Assembly: GCA_045542115.1 (NCBI GenBank)
Contig: JAZQKK010000005.1
Span: forward strand, 1-29,127
Source of the DNA: RGIG995 sp045542115
Lineage (GTDB): Bacteria > Bacillota > Clostridia > Oscillospirales > UBA644
Length of the DNA stretch: 29,127 bases
Direction: 5' to 3'
How positions within the stretch are numbered: position 1 is the first letter of the stretch; the number at the start of each line of letters is the position of its first letter. Both the position numbers and the translations under genes were made by a program. Below the pieces are notes generated by a model. It was not told where the DNA came from. It saw nothing but the letters and a program-made list of their open reading frames with translations, and did no database searches. Positions 15,594 to 23,727 of this stretch are shown piece by piece.

Positions 15594-18121
15594 TGAATCC
15601 GATATACAAATTTCAGTTGTCCGCCGGTAGCGCAACACAACAAGCATATCCCGTTTATAAGGATGATTTGGCAAAGGATTTCGAAAAGGAATCAAACCAA
15701 CAATTTTTCCGGGCGAAATTGTCCGGAAAATTGACTTTTGAACGCAATGACTATACGTTCATCGTATCAAAAGCATTTGACACGCAATTCGTGTTGGAAA
15801 TTTCCATATCGTACAACGCCGGACGGGCATGGACATCGTATTGGCGTGGAACCTTTTGGAAAACAGATTGCGAATTTGATAATGATACACAAACCGTCAT
15901 TGTTCAACCGACCGTAATAGACCAATATAGCGATGTTTTAGCCGGGATTGATAAAGAATATAATTTGATTGATTTATTGCCCGAAATCGTTGCTATAATC
16001 GCGGACAAACGGCCGATGATTCAAGTATACGTCCCGGGCCAATCTGTAATCGGATGTTTCCTTTCGGGTATGTGGTGGGAGCAAGAGTGCGAGCCGGTTT
16101 CTAACGTTGACTATTTACGGGCACATTACCATTTTTATCGTGAACGAGCGGAACGGGTCATTACTTGCGCCGAAAATTCGTTTGGGATTGATGTTTTTAT
16201 CGGCAATGCACCAACCGACAACGAAACCGAATATACATTAACGCGTGGGGATTACGCGTTCCATTACAAAGTGACAACGGAACTTGTGTCGGAATCTGTA
16301 ATAACAACGACGGTTTGGGAGATTGTGCGGTTGTCTGATAACGTCGCAATGTGGAGGTATGAAACGAACACGATACCGGACGTGCCAAATTCCGTTACAC
16401 TTGCTCCGGTTTCCGGGACGGGTGCGACGGGGAACATTAATGTAGACATATCGGATATTGTGATAATGGCCCGTTTTGTGTGCGATGTTGAGGAAATAAA
16501 CGGTGTCCCGACACAACCAATCCCGAGTGACGACATTGTGCCAAACAATCGGAATTATACCCGCGTGATTGGGTATAATTTCCCCAACACAATATCATTT
16601 TCCACAAATCTATCAACAAACCCGACGCAATGGGGGATTTATCAACCCGGAAAATATTATCAAATCCCGTATTCGATTTATGCCAAAGAATTTTTCCCGG
16701 TTGCAAGAAATGCGTGGGGGCGTGTTTCAATATGGTTTTCGTTCGACGATATGGATTTGACCGTTGAACAATCCGCGCGGCATCAATTTACGATAAGGAA
16801 CGCGTTTCCGTTGTCGTCGGTAATATCTGTTCTTCTGTCAAAGATTGCACCGGGAATTACCCATGCGGCGACAACCACATATTCACAATTCCTGTACGGC
16901 ACGAATCTGATAGGCGTTGCGCAAACTTTGTTAATTGTTCCGAAATCGAATATCGTTTCAGCCGGTTATGACCAACCGGCACAAAAAGCACCGATAACGT
17001 TAAATGATGTTTTGACTATGTTGCGCGATTGTTTCCGTTGCTATTGGTACATTGATTCGCAAAATAGGTTCCGCGTTGAACATATCCAATATTTCCAAAA
17101 CGGCGGGTCGTATTCGGGAACGCCGGGCGTGGGAATTGATTTGACTGCGCAATTGGTTTCCCGGAATCAAAAAGCGTGGGCCTTTGCCCGGAATCAATAC
17201 AAGTTTGAGAAGCCCGCGATGGCGTCACGTTATCAATTCGCATGGATGGATGATGTTACACAACTATTTGAGGGATTTCCAATTGATATTGTTTCAAAAT
17301 ACGTCAATCCGGAAAATGTCGAACAAATAACCGTGCATAAATTCACGTCGGATATTGATTATATTTTGCTTAATCCGTCGGCGGTTTCGAAGGATGGCTT
17401 TGCGTTAATATCTGCAAGGTATCAAGAGGGAGCCGGAAATTATGTATATGATTTGGATTCGTTTGATTTGCGGGATTATAATATTTCGTCGTCAACAGGC
17501 AAATATGGGACAAACGCAAACTATAAGCACATTCTAATCCCGGTAATTGCGGGCAAAACAATACGAGTTACCGCATCTTCGGTTTCCGGGACGGATGCGC
17601 GGATAGCGTGGTTTACGTCAAATGATGCGCCGGTTGCCGGTGGGACGCCGCCATATGTTCCCGGGACATCGTTAATTGTTCAACCACGCGGAACAACAGT
17701 TGATTATGTTGTGCCGAGTGGGGCAACATATATGTTTGTGTATTTTTCCGGTTCGCCATATAATTACAAACCGCAATCCATTATACGCATTGATGATGTT
17801 GCAACGTATCAAATCCCATATTACGATTACACCATAGGCGTAAATCATCATTATTTGCAAAACGGATTGGCCGCGTTCTGTTTCTTGCAACGTTATTACG
17901 CATATGATATGCCGGCGCGTCAATATGAGATTAACGGAAACCAAATGTTTGCCGTCGGCATGAAAAAATTGAAAAATCAAACATTGTCTTTCCCCGCATA
18001 TACCGACCCGGATTTGGTACAATTGATTAAAACAAATTTGGGTAATGGTGTCGTTGAAAAATTATCTGTAAATTTGTCAAGTAGAAACGCAACCGTCACA
18101 TTGAAATATGATACCGAATAA
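15593..18121 (+). CDS. Distal tail / baseplate protein (842 aa)
   Basis: The gene starts with a one-base overlap with the tape measure stop and is the first tail-tip gene, where distal-tail or tail-associated hub proteins are expected. The protein is beta-rich throughout, beginning MNPIYKFQLSAGSATQQAYP. A helix-rich adaptor segment is seen around PITLNDVLTMLRDCFRCYWY. Residues about 637-734 look like an inserted beta-sandwich (KHILIPVIAGKTIRVTA ... VVPSGATYMFVYFSG) that resembles two copies found in the receptor-binding-type protein downstream. I see no lysozyme or peptidase motif. It overlaps the next gene by 14 bp. Confidence 0.65.
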   Translation: MNPIYKFQLSAGSATQQAYPVYKDDLAKDFEKESNQQFFRAKLSGKLTFERNDYTFIVSKAFDTQFVLEISISYNAGRAWTSYWRGTFWKTDCEFDNDTQTVIVQPTVIDQYSDVLAGIDKEYNLIDLLPEIVAIIADKRPMIQVYVPGQSVIGCFLSGMWWEQECEPVSNVDYLRAHYHFYRERAERVITCAENSFGIDVFIGNAPTDNETEYTLTRGDYAFHYKVTTELVSESVITTTVWEIVRLSDNVAMWRYETNTIPDVPNSVTLAPVSGTGATGNINVDISDIVIMARFVCDVEEINGVPTQPIPSDDIVPNNRNYTRVIGYNFPNTISFSTNLSTNPTQWGIYQPGKYYQIPYSIYAKEFFPVARNAWGRVSIWFSFDDMDLTVEQSARHQFTIRNAFPLSSVISVLLSKIAPGITHAATTTYSQFLYGTNLIGVAQTLLIVPKSNIVSAGYDQPAQKAPITLNDVLTMLRDCFRCYWYIDSQNRFRVEHIQYFQNGGSYSGTPGVGIDLTAQLVSRNQKAWAFARNQYKFEKPAMASRYQFAWMDDVTQLFEGFPIDIVSKYVNPENVEQITVHKFTSDIDYILLNPSAVSKDGFALISARYQEGAGNYVYDLDSFDLRDYNISSSTGKYGTNANYKHILIPVIAGKTIRVTASSVSGTDARIAWFTSNDAPVAGGTPPYVPGTSLIVQPRGTTVDYVVPSGATYMFVYFSGSPYNYKPQSIIRIDDVATYQIPYYDYTIGVNHHYLQNGLAAFCFLQRYYAYDMPARQYEINGNQMFAVGMKKLKNQTLSFPAYTDPDLVQLIKTNLGNGVVEKLSVNLSSRNATVTLKYDTE

Positions 18122-19004
18122 TAATCTTTCCGTCCTTCCTTTTTATACGTCGTTAGACGGGCAAAATGCAAAAAAATGGTGGATATATGGGCGTACATAT
18201 CCGTTATATACCCCGGCCGGGTATCTGCCGCCGTTTCAGTTGATTCTGCCACACTATTCGGGCACTTTTGCGTTAAACTATTTGTGGCTTTATCGTGTAA
18301 CCGAAAGTGGTGGCCATGTTTTAGTTGGTGTATATACAGATGAAATTATGAACGCGGGAATTGCCCGTAAACAATTTTCGTCGCTTGGTTATGACGTTAT
18401 TGTGTTTGGTGGACAGACGCCCGTATGGACGGATTTACAAAACGGACGTTATTTTTTGGCAATTTCGGTCAAAGGGACGGGAATTTCTCAACGATATTAT
18501 TCCGAGGTCTTTACAGTCGTGAATGACATGGAGCCATATCTAAAATTGACATGGTGGGATGCTGACGATTTTGTGATGGATGCGGGAACGATTGTTTATA
18601 AATATTCCAACGGCACGCAATTTAAAAACGTGCTATATCTTCCGTCTGATTTGGCGAAACCGGAATACACATTTGAAGAAGAGGGTGAAACACGGGATGG
18701 TTATTTTTTCCCGACAAAACAAATTTCCGAAAAAAGGTATCGTTTCAATTTCCTTGCGCCGGAATACCTGTTGGATGTCATGCGATTTATACGGATGGCA
18801 GATTTTGCAGAAATAGAATACCACGGGCAAACATATAGTTTAGACACATTCTTAATGACGCCAACGTGGGAGGACGAAGGCGATATTGCCGTTGTAGAAG
18901 CGGAGTTTGAAACCGCGACGGTCGCCAAGAAAATTGGAACCGGGTATATCAAATCCTTGCGTGGCGATTTCAACGACGACTTTAATGTTGATTTTGATAT
19001 TTAA
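18108..19004 (+). CDS. Tail-tip / baseplate protein (298 aa)
   Basis: The product begins MIPNNNLSVLPFYTSLDGQN and is rich in aromatic residues and beta strands. The C-terminal part (EEEGETRDGYFFPTKQISEK, LAPEYLLDVMRFIRMADFAE) looks like a compact domain, and the end GDFNDDFNVDFDI is strongly acidic. It sits between the distal tail gene and the receptor-binding-type gene and overlaps the former by 14 bp, so it is very probably a baseplate component. No enzyme motif is visible. Confidence 0.6.
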   Translation: MIPNNNLSVLPFYTSLDGQNAKKWWIYGRTYPLYTPAGYLPPFQLILPHYSGTFALNYLWLYRVTESGGHVLVGVYTDEIMNAGIARKQFSSLGYDVIVFGGQTPVWTDLQNGRYFLAISVKGTGISQRYYSEVFTVVNDMEPYLKLTWWDADDFVMDAGTIVYKYSNGTQFKNVLYLPSDLAKPEYTFEEEGETRDGYFFPTKQISEKRYRFNFLAPEYLLDVMRFIRMADFAEIEYHGQTYSLDTFLMTPTWEDEGDIAVVEAEFETATVAKKIGTGYIKSLRGDFNDDFNVDFDI

Positions 19005-19013
19005 TTTTGGGAT

Positions 19014-21602
19014 ATGGCAAATTATGCAAATCTGATTGCGTCGGTTCAGCAGGTGATTAAGCAGAACGGCAACGAAGAAATTACCGGTACATTGTTACAA
19101 CAAAGTCTTGTGGCAATGATTAATGCGTTGGGGGCGGGGTATCAATTTGTCGGTATTGCAACTCCAACAACGAATCCGGGGACGCCGGACCAACGCGTAT
19201 TTTATATTGCTTCCGAAAGTGGGACTTATTCAAATTTTGGCGGTTTGCCCGTTTCTGATGGCGAAGTGGCAATTTTGAAATATAACGGTTCGTGGACCAA
19301 AGATGTCACGGGCGCGACGACCTTTGAAAAAGCCCGTCAGTATGTCGATGGCAGGATTGACAAGGCGGTGCATCAAGTTGGAGATTCATTGCAGTATGAC
19401 GCATTTTCGGGATATTTCTACAATAGCAGCGGTGTTTATACACAATCGAATTATTATAGCGGACGCAAGTATGCAGTTGTCCCCGGAAAAGACTATGCTT
19501 TTAGCGGTCGTGTAGGCAGTACATCGTCAATATATCTTATCAATTGGCTTGACGGAAATGGTAATTTCTTGCGCCATGATGATAGGTACAAGGGCAATGG
19601 GTCAACCACGGTGCAGTTTAATGACGAAATCATAACCGTTCCGGACGGTGCCGCTTACCTGTATCTTAACACGCAAAACTCAATTAATGCAAATTATTAC
19701 GGACTGAAGGATGTGTCGTATGTCCCTTTGCAGAAAGTGTACGATGATTCTGTGAAATATGATGATGTCGTAGACAATCTTGAAAGCACGGACACGGATA
19801 AACCATTGTCTGCAAACCAAGGTCGCATTCTTAACGATAAGACTAATGCGGAATCCTATACCGTGGTCGAGCATGAAGAAATGGATGGCTATTTTGATAG
19901 TGACGGTGTTGTCCATGATTCAAGCAGGTCTTATATGCTTTGGGCAATGCAAGTAACTGCCGGAAACGAATATGCTTTTTCAACAAAACGGGGCGCAACG
20001 GCAAACCAATATGTCCTTGCATGGTATTCGGATGGCACATTTGGGACTTGCGTTAAAAGGGAGGATTTTAGACCTGTTTATGGCACGGAAACGACCTATA
20101 CAAAGCAGAGGGTTGTAGCACCGGAAGGTGCGACCTATGCCTTGCTTAATGTGCAAAAGAAACACGCTTCCGCAAGTGATTTCTATGCGGTCGGAAGCAT
20201 CACCATCCAAGAGGTCTACGACGAATTGATGAAACTTGTCGATGTTGATAAGCCCGAACTGCCGGAATACTATAACGAGTATCTTTCGGATAGGGTGTCA
20301 TCCATTGTTAACCGTCTGTTTGAGATACAGGCGGGTGACGTTTTCGGCTTCATTACGGATACCCATCCATCCGACAAATATAACATCTATAGTGGGCGCA
20401 TCTATCGGGAACTAATGTCAAGGACTCCAATCAAAAAGGTGGTGTTCGGTGGAGATATAGGGCCGAATAATGCGACCGATTACGGGGAAGGTACAACGGC
20501 AAAGGAGGCACTTGTAAAGAGCCTTATCCAGCAGACGGAAAGGTTATATGCTCCGGTCAGAGAAATCGGGGAAATGTATAAGGCAAGGGGCAATCACGAT
20601 TTTTCGGCGAGAATGTATAAGGATGATAATCCGGACAATACGGGATGGCAGGCAACCAACGGCGCGACAAGAGAACTAATTGTAAACGGGTTGCCCGGTA
20701 TTGTGAGCGACCCGAACAATCCGGATGCCTGTTACTACTACTTCGACAATGCTATCGAGAAGATACGGTATATAGTAGTCGATACTTCGGATTCAGTGAA
20801 TGCTCACTATGAAGGATTATCCAACGTCGTCATTTGGGTGAGCGATGCCCAAGCAAAGTGGTTTGCGGAACAGGCGATGCTCACTACACCCGTCGGATAT
20901 AACATTGTCGTATTCGCGCATTGTCCTTTAGCAAAAGTGGCTTGTTACGGAACATATTGGAACAAAGCATCGGTCATTAGACTGAAAAATATCATGTTTG
21001 CCGCTAACGCAAAGTCGGAAATTACTATCAATAAGACTGATAGCGGCACATCCGGCACGGTCGGCACTTATGACTTTTCCTCGTTCGGAGCGAAAGTCTT
21101 GGCAGTTATTAGCGGTCATGTTCATTGTGACGAGCAGACCTATGAGCAGGGGATTCTGTTCTACACTTCCGCCGGCGATTATACCACACAAGACCAACTC
21201 AAAGCAGGAATCGAAGGTGCCTTCAATGCACCGATACAACGCAAGGTACGTAACACGATAACGGAGGACTTGCTTAATGTAATAACCCTTGACACACACG
21301 CACATATCCTTGATGTGTTCCGTGTGGGTGCTGGATATGACAGGCGGTTCAATTTGCAGAAAATTTCGGTTTCGGTCGGGAATACCGTTACACTTGAAAG
21401 TGTCCTTGGTGGTAGCATCCAATGGTATTCCTACGATGCGGAAGGCCGGTCCTCGACGACAAGACCAATGGTGTACGAACATACAATCACGTCCGTCGAC
21501 GGGAATGGCGTCGTAACTGGATTGTCAGCCGGGGAGAGTGTTGTCGTTGCATTCAGCGAGGATGACAGGACTTTTGAATTTTTCGATATACTTTGTGCGT
21601 AA
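19014..21602 (+). CDS. Receptor-binding-type tail protein with metallophosphoesterase domain
   Basis: The 862-aa product has an N-terminal part typical of tail-attachment regions (MANYANLIASVQQVIKQNGN, then a helical VDGRIDKAV), two related beta-sandwich modules at about residues 121-229 and 279-393 (GYFxxSG, YAFSxRxG, PxGAxYxxLN), a calcineurin-like phosphoesterase domain at about 440-720, and a C-terminal bacterial Ig-like segment ending in NGVVTGLSAGESVVVAF. The phosphoesterase has all the metal-binding blocks in order: DTH (~450), GGD (~480), GNHD (~526), an AHCP histidine (~636) and GHVH (~702). It probably hydrolyses a phosphate ester on the host surface. From about 19.3 kb codon use shifts (more AGG, AGA and CTT), suggesting a transferred module. 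Confidence 0.82.
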   Translation: MANYANLIASVQQVIKQNGNEEITGTLLQQSLVAMINALGAGYQFVGIATPTTNPGTPDQRVFYIASESGTYSNFGGLPVSDGEVAILKYNGSWTKDVTGATTFEKARQYVDGRIDKAVHQVGDSLQYDAFSGYFYNSSGVYTQSNYYSGRKYAVVPGKDYAFSGRVGSTSSIYLINWLDGNGNFLRHDDRYKGNGSTTVQFNDEIITVPDGAAYLYLNTQNSINANYYGLKDVSYVPLQKVYDDSVKYDDVVDNLESTDTDKPLSANQGRILNDKTNAESYTVVEHEEMDGYFDSDGVVHDSSRSYMLWAMQVTAGNEYAFSTKRGATANQYVLAWYSDGTFGTCVKREDFRPVYGTETTYTKQRVVAPEGATYALLNVQKKHASASDFYAVGSITIQEVYDELMKLVDVDKPELPEYYNEYLSDRVSSIVNRLFEIQAGDVFGFITDTHPSDKYNIYSGRIYRELMSRTPIKKVVFGGDIGPNNATDYGEGTTAKEALVKSLIQQTERLYAPVREIGEMYKARGNHDFSARMYKDDNPDNTGWQATNGATRELIVNGLPGIVSDPNNPDACYYYFDNAIEKIRYIVVDTSDSVNAHYEGLSNVVIWVSDAQAKWFAEQAMLTTPVGYNIVVFAHCPLAKVACYGTYWNKASVIRLKNIMFAANAKSEITINKTDSGTSGTVGTYDFSSFGAKVLAVISGHVHCDEQTYEQGILFYTSAGDYTTQDQLKAGIEGAFNAPIQRKVRNTITEDLLNVITLDTHAHILDVFRVGAGYDRRFNLQKISVSVGNTVTLESVLGGSIQWYSYDAEGRSSTTRPMVYEHTITSVDGNGVVTGLSAGESVVVAFSEDDRTFEFFDILCA

Positions 21603-21605
21603 AAT

Positions 21606-21962
21606 ATGGAAACAAATATTTGGGTCGAAATTGCCAAATTGGTCGTCACTTTCCTTGGGGGTAGCGGCCTTTGGGCTTGGATAAAATCCCGCGAAGATAA
21701 GCGGAAAACGCCGTATGATATGTTCCGGGACTTGTTGGCCGAACAAAAAAAGTTTTACGAGGAACGGAACGCGGATTACGAACGGGAAAAGTTGGATTCG
21801 GCGGAAAAATCGTCGGTTATTATGCAATCGCATTTTTGCAAACACAAATACACGGACCCGAATATAGTATGCCCGGTTGACGTAGCGAATGATAAGCGTT
21901 TGAAAGAACGTTGCTCCCGTTGTGGGTACGGCAAAAACGAAAAAGAAGATGAAAACAATTGA
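21606..21962 (+). CDS. Membrane-anchored Cys-rich protein, holin candidate (118 aa)
   Basis: One hydrophobic helix (about residues 8-26, WVEIAKLVVTFLGGSGLWAW) is followed by a charged coiled-coil segment and a possible metal-binding tail with HFCKHK, one further Cys and then CSRCG. It is the first gene after the tail cluster and overlaps the endolysin by 14 bp. The lysis position makes a holin or holin-like role likely, though the zinc-finger-like tail is not typical of holins. I do not recognise a named family. Confidence 0.55.
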   Translation: METNIWVEIAKLVVTFLGGSGLWAWIKSREDKRKTPYDMFRDLLAEQKKFYEERNADYEREKLDSAEKSSVIMQSHFCKHKYTDPNIVCPVDVANDKRLKERCSRCGYGKNEKEDENN

Positions 21963-22440
21963 TGCAATCGTAATCCATTGTTCGGCGACACGGGCCGGGC
22001 AAGATGTTCGCGCGGCCGATATTGACAAATGGCACAAAGAACGTGGCTTTGTCGGTATTGGGTACAATTATGTAATAGATTTGGACGGCAAAGTTGAGGT
22101 TGGCCGCCCGTTAAGCCGGGACGGTGCGCATTGTAACACGGCCGGGACGTCCGGGAAATCATATAACAAACATTCGATTGGTATTTGTTATATCGGCGGG
22201 TTGGACGAAAACGGAAATCCGGCCGATACGCGAACGATGGAACAGAAACTATCATTGTATAATCTTGTGTACAAATTGATGGACCAATACCCGATTGTTG
22301 AGGTAATCGGACATCGTGACGCAAGCCCGGACAAAAACAAAGATGGAAAGATAACGCCGAATGAATGGATTAAACAATGTCCATGTTTTGATGTTCGCGC
22401 CGAATATCCTATTTCCGTCTGTAAAAACAATAAGCGATGA
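21949..22440 (+). CDS. N-acetylmuramoyl-L-alanine amidase (endolysin)
   Basis: The 163-aa product is an Amidase_2 (T7-lysozyme-like) zinc amidase that cleaves the bond between MurNAc and L-alanine in peptidoglycan. Zinc ligands are visible as His10 (IVIHCSAT), His122 (VIGHRDAS) and Cys144 (KQCPCFDV). The fold-defining WHKERGFVGIGYNYVID and NKHSIGICYIGG segments are in the usual places. The ATG at 21949 gives the family's normal start; an in-frame GTG at 21922 would add nine basic residues. There is no signal peptide, so export depends on a holin. It overlaps neighbours on both sides (14 bp and 4 bp). Confidence 0.93.
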   Translation: MKTIDAIVIHCSATRAGQDVRAADIDKWHKERGFVGIGYNYVIDLDGKVEVGRPLSRDGAHCNTAGTSGKSYNKHSIGICYIGGLDENGNPADTRTMEQKLSLYNLVYKLMDQYPIVEVIGHRDASPDKNKDGKITPNEWIKQCPCFDVRAEYPISVCKNNKR

Positions 22441-23039
22441 AGCAATATGTTTTATTTGTGGCCCTATTCACTGCGGCCGCCTTGGCCTTTATATGTGCCG
22501 AACGCAAAATTAACAAATTGACCATTGAACGGGACCGGTACGCCGGGAACACGTCGGCGTTGTTGTCCGAGGTTGAGCGTTACCGGTTTCGTGATTCGAT
22601 GAACGCCGCCCGTGTGCAATCGCTTGAATTGACCGTAAAGGAATACGAACGATTCCGGGCCGACGATGCGGCATTGATAAAACAGTTGAAGCAACGCAAC
22701 CGGGATTTGTCCGCCGTGAACAAAACGCAATCCCAAACCATCATTGATTTGCGGGCGGTCCCACGCGATACCGTCGTGTTGGTCCGGGATTCTATCATAG
22801 CCCCGGCGGTTGCGGTCCATTGCGGCGACGCGTGGTACAATTTCGATGGACTGTTAACCAAAGATGAATTTACGGGAAAGATGGAACACCGGGATTCCCT
22901 GTTGTTGGTTGAATCCGTCCGTTACAAACGGTTCCTTTGGTGGAAAACGAAAAGAGTAAAGGACCGCCAATTGGATTGTGTGACCAAAAGCCCGCATAAT
23001 ACAATTGTTGGGTTGGAACACGTCATTATTGAGAAATAA
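22437..23039 (+). CDS. Spanin-like coiled-coil membrane protein (200 aa)
   Basis: An N-terminal hydrophobic helix (MKQYVLFVALFTAAALAFIC) is followed by about 90 residues of coiled coil (KINKLTIERDRY ... LIKQLKQRNRDLSAVNKTQS) and a C-terminal domain with WYNFDGLLTKDEF and KRFLWWKTKRVKDRQ. The layout and its place after the endolysin, with a 4-bp ATGA overlap, suit an Rz-like spanin or related lysis protein. It resembles the small phage family DUF6549 as I remember it. The function is inferred from topology and context. Confidence 0.6.
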   Translation: MKQYVLFVALFTAAALAFICAERKINKLTIERDRYAGNTSALLSEVERYRFRDSMNAARVQSLELTVKEYERFRADDAALIKQLKQRNRDLSAVNKTQSQTIIDLRAVPRDTVVLVRDSIIAPAVAVHCGDAWYNFDGLLTKDEFTGKMEHRDSLLLVESVRYKRFLWWKTKRVKDRQLDCVTKSPHNTIVGLEHVIIEK

Positions 23040-23042
23040 ACG

Positions 23043-23050
23043 TATCTTTG
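23043..23050 (+). promoter_or_regulatory. Promoter -7 element of candidate small RNA 1
   Basis: TATCTTTG is a perfect TAnnTTTG match and is followed by C, as is typical for Bacteroidetes promoters. It begins four bases after the lysis operon stop. No TTTG is seen at -33. Confidence 0.6.
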
Positions 23051-23056
23051 CACCAA

Positions 23057-23124
23057 CCAACAGAATCTTATACGCAACAATAGGTTTTCGGCCTGTTAAC
23101 CGTCCCGATTGGGGCGGTTTTTTT
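23057..23124 (+). ncRNA. Candidate small RNA 1 (promoter to terminator, no ORF)
   Basis: A perfect -7 box lies 50 bp upstream of an intrinsic terminator. The transcript would be about 70 nt and has no start codon with a reasonable frame. Its body contains AGAATCTTATACG and a GGTTTTCGGCCTG segment. Candidate small RNA 2 has AGTTTCATAAACG and TTTTGGGGCGGCC at corresponding places. The alternative is that it is only the 3' end of the lysis operon with a fortuitous promoter. Confidence 0.5.
23100..23124 (+). terminator. Intrinsic terminator of small RNA 1 and the lysis operon
   Basis: CCGTCCC (23100-23106) pairs with GGGGCGG (23111-23117), including one G-U, around the tetraloop GATT. Seven T residues follow. 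It would end both the short transcript and any read-through from the late operon. Confidence 0.9.
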
Positions 23125-23278
23125 CGTTCCATCCCGGATTTGGCCGTTTTTAGGCGATTTCGCGGCCTTTCGTTGCTCGGTTGGTACAACTTATTATCCA
23201 CGCTGCAAAAGTGGCTTAAATCGAAGAAATGGGAAAAATAACTTTCTTGCACAAAAAAAGAAAAAAACATCATTTTTT
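23125..23278 (+). other. Non-coding spacer upstream of leader cassette A
   Basis: I find no convincing gene here. The spacer contains GGCCG/CGGCC arms (about 23143-23168). Its segment CCCGGATTTGGCC followed by GGCGATTT resembles the spacer after small RNA 2 (CCCGTATTGGCC and GGCGATTT), and both spacers end with GGGAAAAATAA before an A/T-rich promoter region. This suggests that the two loci are old duplicates. Confidence 0.45.
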
Positions 23279-23309
23279 TTTGGTAATTAAAATTATTTAC
23301 CTACCTTTG
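23279..23309 (+). promoter_or_regulatory. Promoter of leader cassette A
   Basis: TTTG (23279-23282) and TACCTTTG (23302-23309) are separated by 19 bp, the ideal Bacteroidetes spacing. The spacer region GGTAATTAAAATTA is nearly identical to those of promoters B and C. Transcription should begin near 23315, at the first base of hairpin 1. Confidence 0.88.
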
Positions 23310-23313
23310 TGTC

Positions 23314-23354
23314 CGGATTCGGGAATGAATCCGACGGACGCGGCCGGTTCCGCG
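23314..23354 (+). promoter_or_regulatory. Two-hairpin leader A
   Basis: Hairpin 1 is GGATTC (23315-23320) with GAATCC (23327-23332), 6-nt loop, extendable by one C-G pair. Hairpin 2 is CGCGG (23339-23343) with CCGCG (23350-23354) around the loop CCGGTT. The gap between them is 6 nt and the start codon follows 18 nt later. The same layout recurs in leaders B and C with compensating stem changes. Confidence 0.75.
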
Positions 23355-23372
23355 ATTAAAATAACAACAGTT

Positions 23373-23606
23373 ATGGCAACGTTAAAGTACACCACGAAGC
23401 AGGTTAACCGGAATTACAAAATTAAGATTTCCGGCGTTTATGAGGGTTCCAAGATTAACACGCTTGTTGGCGTTACCGGCCTTATCAAAATCGTTAATGA
23501 CATCGAATTAACCAACCGTCTTTTGGACCGGGCGTTTGCGACGATGGATGATAAAGTTGTGTGCAAGTTGCGCCGTGGGTTACGTGTCAGTTTTTACGTT
23601 CATTGA
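23373..23606 (+). CDS. Small hypothetical protein under leader A (77 aa)
   Basis: The product (MATLKYTTKQVNRNYKIKIS onward) is a small basic alpha/beta protein with no cysteine pair and no membrane helix. Segments such as GVTGLIKIVNDIELTNRLLD suggest a central helix, and the end RRGLRVSFYVH is basic. It is the first gene transcribed from cassette A and is followed by the structured RNA that precedes the HNH gene. The start is set by the hairpin leader; an upstream in-frame ATG would translate through the hairpins. No function is recognised. Confidence 0.7.
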   Translation: MATLKYTTKQVNRNYKIKISGVYEGSKINTLVGVTGLIKIVNDIELTNRLLDRAFATMDDKVVCKLRRGLRVSFYVH

Positions 23607-23614
23607 AAAATTAT

Positions 23615-23622
23615 CATATTTG
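23615..23622 (+). promoter_or_regulatory. Possible promoter of the structured RNA before the HNH gene
   Basis: CATATTTG matches TAnnTTTG at seven of eight positions and is followed by CACCC, like the CACCAACC after the small RNA 1 promoter. No -33 TTTG is apparent. The RNA could also be made by read-through from cassette A. Confidence 0.4.
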
Positions 23623-23631
23623 CACCCGAAA

Positions 23632-23722
23632 GGTTGTTTGCCCCAACCGAATAGAAATTTAATGCCCTGTAAAGTAATTCCACGGGGGCAAAACGTGGGA
23701 TGAAATACGGGGCGTTTTTTTT
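23632..23722 (+). ncRNA. Structured RNA with loop-loop pairing and T8 tail, upstream of HNH gene
   Basis: Hairpin 1 pairs GGTTG (23632-23636) with CAACC (23644-23648) around the loop TTTGCCC. A second structure has an outer 8-bp stem, GCCCTGTA (23664-23671) with TACGGGGC (23706-23713), an internal loop of 5 and 4 nt, and an inner 8-bp stem, ATTCCACG (23677-23684) with CGTGGGAT (23694-23701), closed by GGGGCAAAA. That loop contains GGGCAAA, the exact complement of the hairpin 1 loop, so a 7-bp kissing interaction is possible. Eight T residues follow at 23715-23722, six bases before the HNH ATG. It may work as a terminator/attenuator or riboregulator. I could not match it to a known class. Confidence 0.65.
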
Positions 23723-23727
23723 GTGTT

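Noticed and set aside
19014..21602. Diversity-generating retroelement target in the receptor-binding gene
   Set aside because: No reverse transcriptase, template repeat or variable C-terminal lectin fold is visible in the window.
23632..23722. Pistol or hammerhead self-cleaving ribozyme
   Set aside because: The hairpin-loop pseudoknot is reminiscent of pistol, but the order of stems differs and no hammerhead core (CTGANGA with GAAA in the right places) is present.
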